Assembly: GCF_002868715.1 (NCBI RefSeq)
Contig: NZ_PKLZ01000008.1
Location: 186,001 to 250,000, forward strand
Length of the DNA: 64,000 nucleotides
DNA from: Kineobactrum sediminis
GTDB taxonomy: Bacteria > Pseudomonadota > Gammaproteobacteria > Pseudomonadales > Halieaceae
Reading direction: 5' to 3'
Shown: positions 1-9,400 of the stretch, piece by piece
Position numbering within the stretch: the stretch's first letter is position 1
Layout: every line of letters starts with the position of its first letter
Position numbers and translations under genes: made by a program
The notes under the pieces: model-generated
What the model saw: the letters and a program-made list of their open reading frames with translations, nothing else
Told to the model about the DNA's origin: nothing
Databases searched by the model: none

Positions 1-142
1 CCGAAATATCGATCAGCAGCCGCAGGTCCGGCTTTGGCCCGAGACTCGTGTCCGCCCTGGGTGCCGCTGCAACCAGCAGGGCACATACAAGGACCATTAA
101 TAGAGCGACAAACTGGCCACGATTGACAGATAGCTGTTGCAT
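1..142 (-). CDS. von Willebrand A domain protein, N-terminal part
   Basis: Only the first 47 residues are inside the window; the gene continues past the left edge. It opens with a basic stretch and a hydrophobic signal segment (LLMVLVCALLVAAA), then reaches the sequence DLRLLIDIS, which is how the metal-binding (MIDAS) strand of vWA proteins normally begins (DxSxS follows). That suggests an exported or membrane-attached vWA protein, possibly of the TIGR03503 type, but the rest cannot be seen. The ATG at 142 has AGGAG just upstream and lies 12 bases after the stop of the membrane-protein gene, so the two are probably cotranscribed. Confidence 0.6.
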   Translation of the reverse strand, partial: MQQLSVNRGQFVALLMVLVCALLVAAAPRADTSLGPKPDLRLLIDIS

Positions 143-154
143 GGTTGGTTCTCC

Positions 155-511
155 TCAGCTGCGCCCGGCAGTAGTTTCGCGACCGTTGCGCAATAGCACC
201 AGTCGTAGAAAAAGAGTGATCAAAACCGCCAGCCCCAGGGCAACTGCCAACGGTCGAAACGCGTGTTGAGCGGCCTCGGGACCTGCAGTCAACAGCTGGA
301 AAGCCGCCACCACCAGCGCCGGTGCAAGCGTCGTAATGCCCTCGTGAGGGTAAGCCGGGGTAAGCAGCAAAGCAGCGCCCACCAGTACCAGCAACCAGAT
401 CCAGACCGGCCGCCAGCTGTGCCGCAGCCACCACGCCATGGCCAGCAGCGCTATCAGCGCCGCGCCAATATAGATCAGCATTGCCGCCAGATAACCGCCC
501 TCACCTGCCAT
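155..511 (-). CDS. Small integral membrane protein, unknown function
   Basis: A 118-residue protein with about four hydrophobic segments (roughly residues 9-28, 36-51, 60-75 and 87-107) and a basic C-terminus. I do not recognise a named domain. It lies between ycgN and the vWA gene on the same strand, so it is likely the membrane partner of the vWA protein or simply an operon neighbour. Start is the ATG at 511, eight bases after the ycgN stop. Reading frame and composition look like an ordinary host gene. Confidence 0.6.
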   Translation of the reverse strand: MAGEGGYLAAMLIYIGAALIALLAMAWWLRHSWRPVWIWLLVLVGAALLLTPAYPHEGITTLAPALVVAAFQLLTAGPEAAQHAFRPLAVALGLAVLITLFLRLVLLRNGRETTAGRS

Positions 512-519
512 ACATTTTC

Positions 520-954
520 CTACTCAACCCAGTGGATGATATGTTCATCATAACCTTGCGGATGCACGTGCTCTTCTGATATTGCCCTTCCACGGATGGA
601 AATGCCAGCGGCGTGCACCGATTGCGGATCGCCTGTGCGCAGCGGATGCCACTCGGGAAGCGGTTCTCCCCGCGCCCGCAACCGGTAGGCACAGGTCGGT
701 GGCAGCCACTCGAGGGCGGCGCTGTTGGTTGGCGTCAGTTCAATACATTCCGGCACCAGCCGGGTGCGTTCGCTATAGCGGGTACAACTGCAACGGTTTT
801 CGTTCAGGTAGCGGCAACGAATACGGGTGAAAAAAATATCGCCGGTGTCTTGGTCTTCAAGCTTGTGCAGGCAGCAGCGGGCGCAACCATCACACAGCGC
901 CTCCCACTGCTCGGTGTTGAGTGCTTCCAGGGGTTGCTCCCACCACTCACTCAC
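520..954 (-). CDS. ycgN: YcgN-family cysteine cluster protein
   Basis: A 144-residue protein of the YcgN/UPF0260 family. The conserved N-terminal cysteine pattern is visible: CDGCARCC near residues 18-25, then further cysteines in RCRYL and RCSCT, likely a metal or Fe-S ligand set (ligand role is inference; the family has no settled function). The longer open frame begins at 1038, but family alignment and overlap favour the GTG at 954, giving MSEWWEQPLEAL as the N-terminus; this start overlaps the end of ycgL by 8 bases. The rnd-ycgL-ycgN order is the usual one in Pseudomonas-like gammaproteobacteria. Confidence 0.85.
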   Translation of the reverse strand: MSEWWEQPLEALNTEQWEALCDGCARCCLHKLEDQDTGDIFFTRIRCRYLNENRCSCTRYSERTRLVPECIELTPTNSAALEWLPPTCAYRLRARGEPLPEWHPLRTGDPQSVHAAGISIRGRAISEEHVHPQGYDEHIIHWVE

Positions 955-1216
955 CGATTCCCTCCCGCTGCAGTAGCGTCGCCGCACTGGGCGGCATCTG
1001 CAGGAAAAAACCCTGCGCCTCAATGCCCGCAAGCACATCTGCCACAGCCACCCGCGCCAGGCGGCGCTCCGGCTTCAACAATAACACCATAACCGGCTGT
1101 GGATCACCAAAACGAGCCAGCAAGGCCTCGGGCACATCCTCGAGGCCACGCTGCTTGTCAACGTACAGATACATTTCAGCCGTGCGCGGACTTCTGAACA
1201 CCTGACAGATGCGCAT
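947..1216 (-). CDS. ycgL: YcgL-domain protein
   Basis: An 89-residue protein matching the YcgL family (usual length about 90-100): MRICQVFRSPR, then MYLYVDK, VPEALLARFG and LARVAVADVLAGIEAQGFFLQMP. Function in the cell is unknown. Its ATG shares one base with the rnd stop codon (TGATG), indicating translational coupling. Nothing is missing compared with the family. Confidence 0.9.
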   Translation of the reverse strand: MRICQVFRSPRTAEMYLYVDKQRGLEDVPEALLARFGDPQPVMVLLLKPERRLARVAVADVLAGIEAQGFFLQMPPSAATLLQREGIGE

Positions 1217-2331
1217 CAGCCCAACTCACCGGCAAGGGTTTCACGCAGGGGCTTCAGTGCAATATCACGACGCCAGCCGGTCCAGGACAAGGGCTCGGGC
1301 AGGTCGGCACCCATTGCCTGGCGCAGTAGCAGTTCATAGTCGCGCGCCTGCAACAACACCTCCGGGGCCACTCCCTGTTCCGCAGCCACGGCCCTGGCCC
1401 GGGTTTTCAGCCTGGCCAGCAGTTTGCGGGCTCCAGCATCCAGTGGCTGGGGCAGCTGCGGTGGCAAAGCATCGTCGGCCAGTGACTGCTGTTGCGCAAG
1501 CAAGGCAAGCAGCGTATCGCCGTCACGGCGAATGACCCCACCACTGAGCCCTTCCACTCGCGCCAACTCCGCCGTGGACTGGGGATTGTTCGTGGCCAGG
1601 GCCAGGCAGGTGGCATCATCAATGATCCAGCCCCGGGGCTTGTTGCGCTGCCGGGCGACCTCTTCGCGCCAGTCACACAGCGCCGACAGCCTGGCCAGTT
1701 GGCGCCGGCCCAGTTTCCAGGATGATTTGACACGCTGGGCATAGTTTACAGCGGGAGCCCGAAATGCAGCCAGGGTATCCCGGCCATCTGCCAGCACCCA
1801 GTCGAGCTTGTCCTGAGCCACGCATTGCGCCTGCAAGTGACGCCAGGCGGGTAGCAAATGAGCAACGTCTTGCGCCGCGTACTCGCACTGCGAAGCGGTG
1901 AGCGGGCGCTGCAGCCAGTCGGAGCGGGTTTCGCCCTTGGGCAGATCAATACCACACAGGTCCAGTACCAGTGCCCGGTAGCCCATCCCGAAGCCTTGAT
2001 TGATCAGTGCTGCGGCCCGCTGGGTATCGAACAGGGGTTCCGGCAGCACCCCCAGCCAGCGCTCAAAGACCTCAAGGTCCTCGCTGGCGGAATGCAGCAC
2101 CTTTACCACACGGGGATTGCGCAGCAACTGCCGCATCGGCTCCAGATCCTCCAGCGCCAGCGGGTCGACCAGCCAGGCATCGTCGCCAAAGCAGAGTTGC
2201 ACGAGGGCGACCTGGGGATAGAACGTGTTGGTACGCATGAATTCGGTATCCACGGCGACCGCCTCGCAATCCCCGTGGTCCGCGAGCACCTGCGCCAGCG
2301 CGGCATCCGATTCAATTAATTGCCAATCCAT
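1216..2331 (-). CDS. rnd: Ribonuclease D
   Basis: 3'-to-5' exoribonuclease that trims tRNA and other small RNA precursors. The 371 residues match the family length. The DEDDy exonuclease domain is at the N-terminus, with motif I DTEF at residues 28-31 and motif III YAAQDVAHL near residue 150; an HRDC domain follows at about residues 205-285 and a second helical region closes the protein. The ATG at 2331 directly abuts the recR stop at 2332, so rnd appears cotranscribed with recR upstream and ycgL downstream. Confidence 0.95.
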   Translation of the reverse strand: MDWQLIESDAALAQVLADHGDCEAVAVDTEFMRTNTFYPQVALVQLCFGDDAWLVDPLALEDLEPMRQLLRNPRVVKVLHSASEDLEVFERWLGVLPEPLFDTQRAAALINQGFGMGYRALVLDLCGIDLPKGETRSDWLQRPLTASQCEYAAQDVAHLLPAWRHLQAQCVAQDKLDWVLADGRDTLAAFRAPAVNYAQRVKSSWKLGRRQLARLSALCDWREEVARQRNKPRGWIIDDATCLALATNNPQSTAELARVEGLSGGVIRRDGDTLLALLAQQQSLADDALPPQLPQPLDAGARKLLARLKTRARAVAAEQGVAPEVLLQARDYELLLRQAMGADLPEPLSWTGWRRDIALKPLRETLAGELG

Positions 2332-2940
2332 TTATTGCTCCTGCAACAACTGTCTGCGCCCGGTGAAAGCGTGAGCCAGGGTATTGCCATCAACATACTC
2401 AAGTTCGCCACCCAGCGGCACGCCGTGGGCGATACGCGACACCTTTATGCCTCGGGGTAACAACATATCGGTGAGATAGTAAGCGGTAGCCTCACCCTCC
2501 ACCGTGGGGTTCGTGGCCAGAATCACTTCAGCGATACCCTCTTCCAGCACCCGGTCACGGAACTTGTCGAGGCCAATCTCCCGCGGGCCAATGCCGTCGA
2601 TGGGCGACAGATGCCCCATCAATACAAAATAGAGGCCGCGGTAACTGCCGCTTAGCTCAACGGCCAGCACATCCGCGGGCGTTTCCAGCACGCAGATGAC
2701 CTGACGATCACGCCGGGTATCGGAACAGATCTCACAAATATCAAGCTCGGTAAAATTGCGGCACAAGCTGCAGTGATCGATCCTGGCAACAGCGGTCTCC
2801 AGGGCCGATGCCAACGCCATGGCGCCCTCGCGATCACGCTCCAGTAGATGTAGCGTCATTCGCTGGGCAGACTTCGGCCCAACACCGGGCAGGCAGCGCA
2901 GAGCCTCTATGAGGTTGGTCAGGGACGGGCTGAACTTCAT
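2332..2940 (-). CDS. recR: Recombination mediator RecR
   Basis: A 202-residue RecR, which with RecO loads RecA at gapped DNA. Visible parts: helix-hairpin-helix GVGPKSAQR (residues 19-27), a four-cysteine zinc finger (Cys57, 60, 69, 72), and a Toprim domain starting at ICVLETPAD. An open frame extends upstream to 3048, but that extension lacks family similarity and overlaps ebfC out of frame; the ATG at 2940, ten bases after the ebfC stop, gives the family N-terminus MKFSPSL. The order dnaX-ebfC-recR is conserved across many bacteria. Confidence 0.96.
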   Translation of the reverse strand: MKFSPSLTNLIEALRCLPGVGPKSAQRMTLHLLERDREGAMALASALETAVARIDHCSLCRNFTELDICEICSDTRRDRQVICVLETPADVLAVELSGSYRGLYFVLMGHLSPIDGIGPREIGLDKFRDRVLEEGIAEVILATNPTVEGEATAYYLTDMLLPRGIKVSRIAHGVPLGGELEYVDGNTLAHAFTGRRQLLQEQ

Positions 2941-2950
2941 TGCACAGCTC

Positions 2951-3274
2951 TCAAAACGGCAGCTTGAAGCCCGGCGGCAGATTAAGCCCCGAAGCCAGGC
3001 CGGACATGGCCTCCTTATTATGGGCCTCGACTTTACGCACGGCATCATTTACCGCCGCCGCGAGCAGATCCTCAAGCACTTCCTTGTCCTCGGTCAGCAC
3101 ACTGTCGTCAATACTCACCCGCTTGACATCGTGACGACCGGTCATGACAACCGTCACCAGGCCCGCAGCGGCTTCTCCCTGAACCTCTGCCCTGGCCAGC
3201 TCTTCCTGTACCTTTTCCATATCAGCCTGCATTTTCTGCGCCTGCTGCATCATGTCTGTAATACTGCCCTTCAT
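2951..3274 (-). CDS. ebfC: YbaB/EbfC nucleoid-associated protein
   Basis: A 107-residue DNA-binding dimer of the YbaB/EbfC family. It has the typical [19 protein letters not shown] coiled-coil helix near the N-terminus, then [17 protein letters not shown] and the Pro/Gly/Phe-rich C-terminal tail. It lies nine bases downstream of dnaX and just upstream of recR, the standard arrangement. Full length. Confidence 0.95.
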   Translation of the reverse strand: MKGSITDMMQQAQKMQADMEKVQEELARAEVQGEAAAGLVTVVMTGRHDVKRVSIDDSVLTEDKEVLEDLLAAAVNDAVRKVEAHNKEAMSGLASGLNLPPGFKLPF

Positions 3275-3283
3275 GCCGTTTCC

Positions 3284-5014
3284 TCAGGGATCCATTGGCG
3301 TAATCGATGACCGATCCAACTCGCCGTCAAAATGCCGGATCAGTTGCTGTAGTTGCGGGTCACACTCAATGGCCTGAACCGCTTCGCGCTGGCGCTCTGC
3401 CGCCAGCCTGTTGGTACGCTGCGCCGGTGTTTCGATGGTGGGCTTGCCAGGCTCAATAGAGACAGACACCGGCCGACTCAAGTAGTTCTGCAATGCCAGC
3501 CGTATCTTGTCGCTGTGCCCGCTATTGAACAGGCTGGCGTGATCCTGGTCGAGTACAAAAATAAAGTGATCATCCCTCTGCTCGCGCAGCACGCAGTGTG
3601 ACGCTATATTATAGACGATCCCAACCAGGCCCAGCCCCGCCAGCAATTCAGCCCACGCTTGCGGTGCTGTATCCGCGGCGGGATTGGTGGTTGCGGGTAA
3701 GGCCGGATCGGCAGCCGAGACTGTAGCTGGCACGTCGTGGGACACGCTGATCGGCGCTGCGGTCGCTACCGGAGAGGAAGTAACAGTGGCAGCCGGAATG
3801 GCAATAGTGGTCGGGGCCGGATCGGGGAGCCCACCCTGGGGCTCAACCGACTTTTTTGCGCCGCCACCGACCTCCCCGGCGGCAGGCGCAGGACCCTGAT
3901 CACCCGATACCGGCATTCCGCCCGGCAACACCGCCGGCCTGAACGCCAGCATCCGCAGCAGCGTCATTTCGAAGCCTCCGCGAGGTTCCGCGGCGTAAGC
4001 CAGGTCACGCTTGCCATTGAGCACCATCTGGTAAAAAAGCTGGGCGTCCTCCGCGCTGATAATTGCCGCCAGGGCCTCCACCCGCTCGGCGTCACCGCGA
4101 CTGTTATCCAGCCTGCCCGGCAGAGCCTGGGCAATCGCTACCCGATGCAACAGGGACAGCATTTCATCAAGGCTGGACTCAAAATCCGGAGCGTGCTCAG
4201 CCATCGTCGCAACGGTATCCAGTACCGCCGCAGGGTCTGCCGCGGCCACCGCTTCCAGCAACTGGTAGACAAAGCGCATATCCACCGTGCCCAGCATGCT
4301 GCGGACAGCGGTTTCTGCAATAACCCCGGAGCCAAAGGCTATAGCCTGGTCGGTCAGGCTGAGTGCATCGCGCATACTGCCGTCAGCCGCGCGGCCAAGC
4401 AACCATAGTGCCGGTTCTTCAAAAGTGACCATCTCTTCGCCGAGAACGTGCGCCAGATGCCCGGCAATCTGCTCCGGAGCCATATTCTTCAGGTTGAACT
4501 GCAAACAGCGAGACAATACCGTTGCGGGCAACTTCTGCGGATCGGTGGTGGCAAGGAGAAACTTGACATGATCCGGCGGCTCTTCAAGAGTTTTGAGTAA
4601 GGCGTTAAAGCTGCTGTTCGATAGCATGTGCACCTCGTCGATGAGGTACACCTTGTAACGGGAACGGGTGGGCAAGTACTGCACGTTTTCCAGCAGGTCA
4701 CGGGTGTCTTCGACCTTGGTACGCGACGCCGCATCCACTTCCAGCAGATCGACACTGCGCCCCTCGGCAATTTCCATGCAGGAGCTACACTGGCCGCAAG
4801 GTTGTGAGCTGACACCCACTTCACAGTTGAGGCTTTTGGCGAGAATACGCGCAATTGTCGTTTTACCAACGCCTCGCGTACCGGTAAACAGGTAGGCGTG
4901 ATGCAGGCGGTTGTGGTCCAGTGCATTCACCAGGGCTTGCAGGACATGCTCCTGGCCGACCATTTCACTGAATCTGCGGGGTCGCCACTTGCGCGCCAGA
5001 ACCTGATAGGACAT
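3284..5014 (-). CDS. dnaX: DNA polymerase III subunits tau and gamma
   Basis: Clamp-loader ATPase of the replisome; 576 residues for the full-length tau form. Walker A is GTRGVGKTT (45-53), the zinc-binding cysteines are Cys64, 73, 76 and 79, and the DExx box is LIDEVHML. After the AAA+ and lid domains there is a Pro/Ala/Thr-rich linker (about 370-450) and then the tau-specific C-terminal part, presumably contacting the polymerase and helicase. A frameshift signal at codons 387-388 (separate entry) should also yield a gamma form of about 390 residues. It heads the dnaX-ebfC-recR run and lies just downstream of the SRP RNA gene on the same strand. Confidence 0.96.
   Translation of the reverse strand: MSYQVLARKWRPRRFSEMVGQEHVLQALVNALDHNRLHHAYLFTGTRGVGKTTIARILAKSLNCEVGVSSQPCGQCSSCMEIAEGRSVDLLEVDAASRTKVEDTRDLLENVQYLPTRSRYKVYLIDEVHMLSNSSFNALLKTLEEPPDHVKFLLATTDPQKLPATVLSRCLQFNLKNMAPEQIAGHLAHVLGEEMVTFEEPALWLLGRAADGSMRDALSLTDQAIAFGSGVIAETAVRSMLGTVDMRFVYQLLEAVAAADPAAVLDTVATMAEHAPDFESSLDEMLSLLHRVAIAQALPGRLDNSRGDAERVEALAAIISAEDAQLFYQMVLNGKRDLAYAAEPRGGFEMTLLRMLAFRPAVLPGGMPVSGDQGPAPAAGEVGGGAKKSVEPQGGLPDPAPTTIAIPAATVTSSPVATAAPISVSHDVPATVSAADPALPATTNPAADTAPQAWAELLAGLGLVGIVYNIASHCVLREQRDDHFIFVLDQDHASLFNSGHSDKIRLALQNYLSRPVSVSIEPGKPTIETPAQRTNRLAAERQREAVQAIECDPQLQQLIRHFDGELDRSSITPMDP
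3827..3857 (-). promoter_or_regulatory. dnaX programmed -1 ribosomal frameshift signal
   Basis: On the minus strand the heptamer A AAA AAG (3857-3851) is in the correct phase (GCA AAA AAG). Six bases later comes a hairpin, GAGCCC (3844-3839) pairing with GGGCTC (3832-3827) across a 6-base loop. A Shine-Dalgarno-like GGGGAGG sits 13 bases upstream. A -1 slip reads GTC GGT and then TGA at 3845-3843, ending the gamma protein after about 390 residues. All three elements match the arrangement established for Escherichia coli dnaX. Confidence 0.85.
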
Positions 5015-5067
5015 GAAGACGGGGCCTTGCTACAAAAGCACTAGGATACACCAGCGAGGGGGCTAAC

Positions 5068-5087
5068 AGAAAGGTTGGCGAAGCGCC
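5068..5087 (-). terminator. Possible terminator of the SRP RNA gene
   Basis: A short hairpin GGCG-CTT-CGCC (5087-5077 on the minus strand) is followed by AACCTTTCT, a weak T-tract, a few bases past the expected 3' end of the SRP RNA. The T-run is poor, so this may instead be a processing structure. Confidence 0.3.
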
Positions 5088-5093
5088 GTAGTG

Positions 5094-5197
5094 GAGGTGA
5101 CCCGGGCAGCCACACCCCGGCACACGAATCAGTAATTACCGTTGCTCCCTTCCGGGCCTGGCGGAGTTCACTACCTGTCGTTGCGAGGGGACCACCC
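5094..5197 (-). ncRNA. ffs: Signal recognition particle RNA (4.5S)
   Basis: The minus strand carries the SRP RNA apical motif GGCCCGGAAGGGAGCAAC with its asymmetric loop (about 5158-5140), and the closing stem can be traced: GGTGGTCC near 5196-5189 pairs with GGGTCACC near 5103-5096. Length of about 104 nt fits the bacterial 4.5S class. It binds Ffh to target membrane proteins. The position directly upstream of dnaX, same strand, is known from Pseudomonas and relatives. Ends are estimated from pairing and could move a few bases. Confidence 0.92.
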
Positions 5198-5271
5198 GGA
5201 TCACCACAATACCCTGCCCGCAATCGGCAAGGGCGCGCATTGTCGCGGAAACGGGCGCCGGCTGCAAGCAC

Positions 5272-5322
5272 TTGACATCAATGTTAATTGCTGTAACTTT
5301 GCATGTTACTCCAATTAACATT
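5272..5322 (+). promoter_or_regulatory. Promoter with large palindromic operator before the efflux operon
   Basis: Arms AATGTTAATTG (5280-5290) and CAATTAACATT (5312-5322) are perfect inverted repeats of 11 bases. A nested pair GTAAC (5293-5297) and GTTAC (5305-5309) shares the same centre at 5301. A TTGACA -35 box lies at 5272-5277, with TAACTT at 5294-5299 as a candidate -10, so a bound dimer or dimer pair would cover the promoter. The operon ends in a tetR gene; binding by that regulator is the obvious inference. Confidence 0.7.
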
Positions 5323-5334
5323 GAGCAGATCCAG

Positions 5335-6471
5335 ATGGCATCCCTTTACCGGCATTACCCCTCCCGCCAGCTCGCGCTGCTGTTGAGCCTGCTGCTTGCT
5401 GCCGGCCTGACCCTGATTCTGACTGTGCTGTTGCATGTAAGGGCCGGCATGGCGCAGCAGCATCCCGCACCAGAGCCACTGCCAGTCCTGACCACTCCTT
5501 TCACCCCACAGGATAATTACCAGCGCAGTGTTCGCTTTAGCGGCCTCCTCAAAGCCCGGGAAAAATCCAGCCTCGGGTTCGAGATTCCCGGCGTGTTAAC
5601 CGAGCTCACGGTCCGTGAGGGCGACCGCGTAGCCGCGGGCACCGTTCTGGCGCGCCTGGATACTGATCGGCTTGCCGCGCAGCATCGGATCGCGACAGCC
5701 GAGCTGGCGGGTATCGAGGCGGAGCTGCAACTGGCGAGGCTGCGGGCCAAGCGGCAGCGGGATTTGCGCGCCAGTGGTGCCGTCTCCGAGCAGGACTTCG
5801 ATGAAGCGCGACTGGCTGTAGTGGCCCTGGAGGCGGGACGACAAGCACTGAGCGAACGCCTGGAAAGCTTGGCTATTGACCTGGCCAATGCAACTTTATA
5901 TGCCCCCTACGACGGCGCGGTTACGGCGCGCCGGGCAGATCCGGGCACCGTGGTTGCCGCCGGCAGCCCGGTAATACAGCTGGTGAGCACAGGCGCACCA
6001 GAGGCCCGCATCGGCCTGCCGGCACCGCAACTCGACACGCTGCAGCCGGGGCAGCGCTACCTGCTGGAGCTGCGCTCCGGGGCCGTGAAGGCAACCCTGC
6101 GCGCCGTGGGTGCAGACATCAATCCCCATACTCATACCGCCCTTGCGCTATTCGAATTACCTGATACCGCTAACGCACTCGACGGTGAAACCGTCAGCTT
6201 GCAATTGCAAGAGACCATTGCCGCGAACGGCGGCTGGCTGCCGATTAGCGCCCTGCTGGAAGGCGAGCGAGGCGCCTGGACCGTGCTGCGCCTGGAGCAG
6301 GCTACAGGGGGCTCCACCGTAGCCGTTCGCGAGGCCGTAGAAGTGCTCGCAGTGGATGGTGATCGCGCCTATGTACGCGGTAGCCTTGTATCCGGGCAAG
6401 ACGTCATCGCCGATGGAGTTCATCGCATAGCGGCGGGTACACCGGTGCAAGCCCTGGACAGGGAGTACTGA
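5335..6471 (+). CDS. RND efflux membrane fusion protein
   Basis: Periplasmic adaptor subunit of a tripartite efflux pump, 378 residues from the ATG at 5335. It begins with a basic tail and one hydrophobic anchor (about residues 13-33), then the biotinyl-lipoyl half motif (LGFEIPGVLTELTVREGDRV), a helical hairpin rich in Ala, Leu and Arg, the returning lipoyl half (LYAPYDGAVTARRADPGTVV) and beta-barrel domains. The frame is open back to a TTG at 5272, but that codon lies inside the promoter/operator, so I reject it. The pump gene follows after 1 base. No outer-membrane factor gene is nearby, so a shared TolC-like channel is likely. Confidence 0.88.
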   Translation: MASLYRHYPSRQLALLLSLLLAAGLTLILTVLLHVRAGMAQQHPAPEPLPVLTTPFTPQDNYQRSVRFSGLLKAREKSSLGFEIPGVLTELTVREGDRVAAGTVLARLDTDRLAAQHRIATAELAGIEAELQLARLRAKRQRDLRASGAVSEQDFDEARLAVVALEAGRQALSERLESLAIDLANATLYAPYDGAVTARRADPGTVVAAGSPVIQLVSTGAPEARIGLPAPQLDTLQPGQRYLLELRSGAVKATLRAVGADINPHTHTALALFELPDTANALDGETVSLQLQETIAANGGWLPISALLEGERGAWTVLRLEQATGGSTVAVREAVEVLAVDGDRAYVRGSLVSGQDVIADGVHRIAAGTPVQALDREY

Positions 6472-6472
6472 T

Positions 6473-9400
6473 ATGCTGGCCCGCATACTGTATGGCAACG
6501 TCCGCTACTTTACTCTGCTGGTCCTGGTGATCATCATCGTGGGCCTGGCCGGCCTGCGCTCAATCGCCCGGCAGGAAGATCCCACCATCACCAATTTTGT
6601 TGCCACGCTAACCGCCTTCTACCCCGGTGCGGACCCCGCCCGCATTGAAGCCATGATCACCCGGCCTCTGGAAGATGAATTACGCGAAATCACCGAAATC
6701 GATGAAATCAGCTCGACCTCCTCCAGCGGTGTTGCATCGCTGCGCATTACCCTGGTTGAAACCCTCAGTGCAGAGAGCATCGAACGGGCCTGGTCGGAAA
6801 TACGCGATGCGGCCAGCGATGCTGCCGCCGGTTTTCCGGTGGGTGCGTCGGCACCTGTGTTCGACGATGATCGCCTTAACGCCTACACCATGATTGTTGC
6901 CCTGAACGGGGCCAACGGCGTGGAAGTACCATTATCACTACTGCACCGGATAGCACTGGATTTTGCCGACCGTGCGCGTAACTTTTCCGGCACCAAACAG
7001 GTGGACCTTTATGGCGAACCTGAAGAAGAGGTACGAGTCGCGCTTGACGAACAGGCGATGGTAGCTCGCGGCCTCGGCCTGGCTGAAATAGCGGCGGCAT
7101 TGCGGGCGGCCGATCCAAGGGTATCGGCAGGGCGGAGTATCGGGGACGACAACGAACTGATCATTGAAGTGGCCGGTGAATTTGATTCCCTGGCGCGGAT
7201 TCGGGATGTCGTATTACGTGCCGATGCCGACGGCGGCGGCATCCTCCTGCGTGACATCGCTCGCGTCTACAAGACCCGGTCAACGCCACCGGCGGCGCGC
7301 GTACTGGCCCAGGGCAAGGAAGGCATCCTGGTGGGAATCGCCATGACCGACGGCCTCCAGGTAGACAAGTGGAGCAAGCAGTTCACTGACTTTGTTGCGG
7401 ACTACCGGCTGCTCTCACCCCGGGGAGTCAATATTGAAATCAGTTACGACCAGAGCGTCTATACCGTCGAGCGCCTCAAAGGTGTCTCGGCCAACCTTGC
7501 AGTCGGTGTAGTTCTGGTGATTCTGGTACTGCTGTTCACCATGGGCTGGCGGGCGGCCCTGGTTGTGGCCTTTATCCTGCCGTTGTGTAGCCTGTTTTCC
7601 ATCGCCGTACTCTATCAGCTGGGTGTAGCCATTCACCAGATGTCCGTTACCGGCCTGGTGGTCGCACTGGGCCTGCTGGTAGATGGATCCATCGTGATGA
7701 CCGATGAAGTGCGAAAGCGTCTGATCGACCACGGCGACAGCGCCACGTCCGCCATTACCGGCGCGGTTGGACGTCTGCGGATACCACTACTGTCTTCTGC
7801 GACCACCACAGTACTGGCGTTTATGCCCATGGTTATCTTGCCCGGACCCTCGGGGGATTTTATGGGTTCTATTGCCATAGCTGTGGTGGTGATGCTGGTG
7901 GGCTCCCTGTTACTCGCCTTGATCGTGACCCCGGTTCTGGCCGCGTGGCTGCTGCCCAAGGGACTGACCAGGAAGGGCCACTGGTGGGAAACCGGCATCG
8001 ACAGCGGGCGCTCGGGCGCGGCGTTGACTCGAAGTCTGGACTGGTCTTTGCGCAATCCCGGTAGTTCCATCGCCCTGGCACTGGTGCTACCCATTACCGG
8101 CTTCCTGAGCTTCCCTACCCTGACCGCACAATTTTTCCCGGGCACGGACAGGGACCAGATGTATCTTCAGGTTAAGCTCCCGGATGGTCGTTCGCTGCAG
8201 GATACCACCACGCTGGTCGAACAGCTGGATGCCCGGTTACGCGGGGACCCGCTAATTCGCCGTGTTGACTGGACCATTGGCGAGAGCGCTCCCGCCTTTT
8301 ATTACAACATGTTCCGCAGCCGCGAACGGATGCCAAGCTGGGCGGAGGCGCTGGTACTCACCCGCAACGCTAAAGAAACCGATGACCTGATCAGGCGCCT
8401 GCAACGCGAAGTCGATACGGCGTATCCACAGGCGAGGATTATCGTTCGTGGCATTGATCAGGGACCACCGGTCAGTGCACCACTGGAAATTGAGATTTAT
8501 GGTGACAACCTCGATATTTTGCGTGACCTTGGCGAGACGTTCCGCCTGCGCATGGAACAGCTGCCCGATGTCACCCACACCAATACCAGCCTGGTCGCAG
8601 GCGCCCCAAAACTGATATTCAACGCCGACCGCACTTTGCTGCAGCGATCGGGGCTGCAGGCCCGGGATGTTGCGGCGGCACTCGACGGGGCCCTGCGCGG
8701 GGTCACCGGTGGCGAATTACTGGAGGGCACCCAGCGTCTGCCGGTGCGCGCCCGGCTGGAAGAAAGTGCCTGGCGCAGTGCCGATGACATTGCCTCCCTG
8801 TACCTGCCGTTACCCAATGGCCTGGAGTCGCGCGCCGACACCCTCAATGCAGTGAGCCTGCGCAGCCTCGGCGACTTTACCCTGGCACCGTCACGCAGCC
8901 CGATTGCACGCACCAACGGCCAGCGCACAAACACTGTCCAGGCCTTTCTGACGCGGGGCATCCTGCCGGAAGAAGCACTGGAACAATTACGCCAGGATCT
9001 CACTGACAACCCAATACTGCTGCCCCAGGGCTATCGCTACGAATTTGGCGGAGATAGTGGCGAACGCGCCGAGGTTGTCGAGCAGATCATGGGGTCGATG
9101 GGACTGATTATCGCGCTGCTGATCGCCACTATCGTACTCACCTTCAACTCCTGGCGCCTTTCCGCAATCGCGATACTGGTCTGCATCTGCTCCATGGGCC
9201 TGAGCTTGCTTTCACTCGCCATTTTCCAGTATCCGTTCGGGGTGCAGGCCATGATCGGGGTAATAGGCTCGGTGGGGGTATCAATCAACGCGGCCATTAT
9301 AATCATGACTGCATTGCAACTGGACGAGGGTGCCCTGGCTGGTGGTCTCTACGCGACGCGCAGGGTAGTGATGGGCTCAAGCCGGCATATCGTATCCACT

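Noticed and set aside
3684-4408. Plus-strand frames opposite dnaX
   Set aside because: They mirror the Pro/Ala/Thr-rich linker of dnaX and lack ribosome sites.
5041-5271. Open frames on both strands over the SRP RNA
   Set aside because: They overlap the structured RNA, have no ribosome sites and no protein-like composition.
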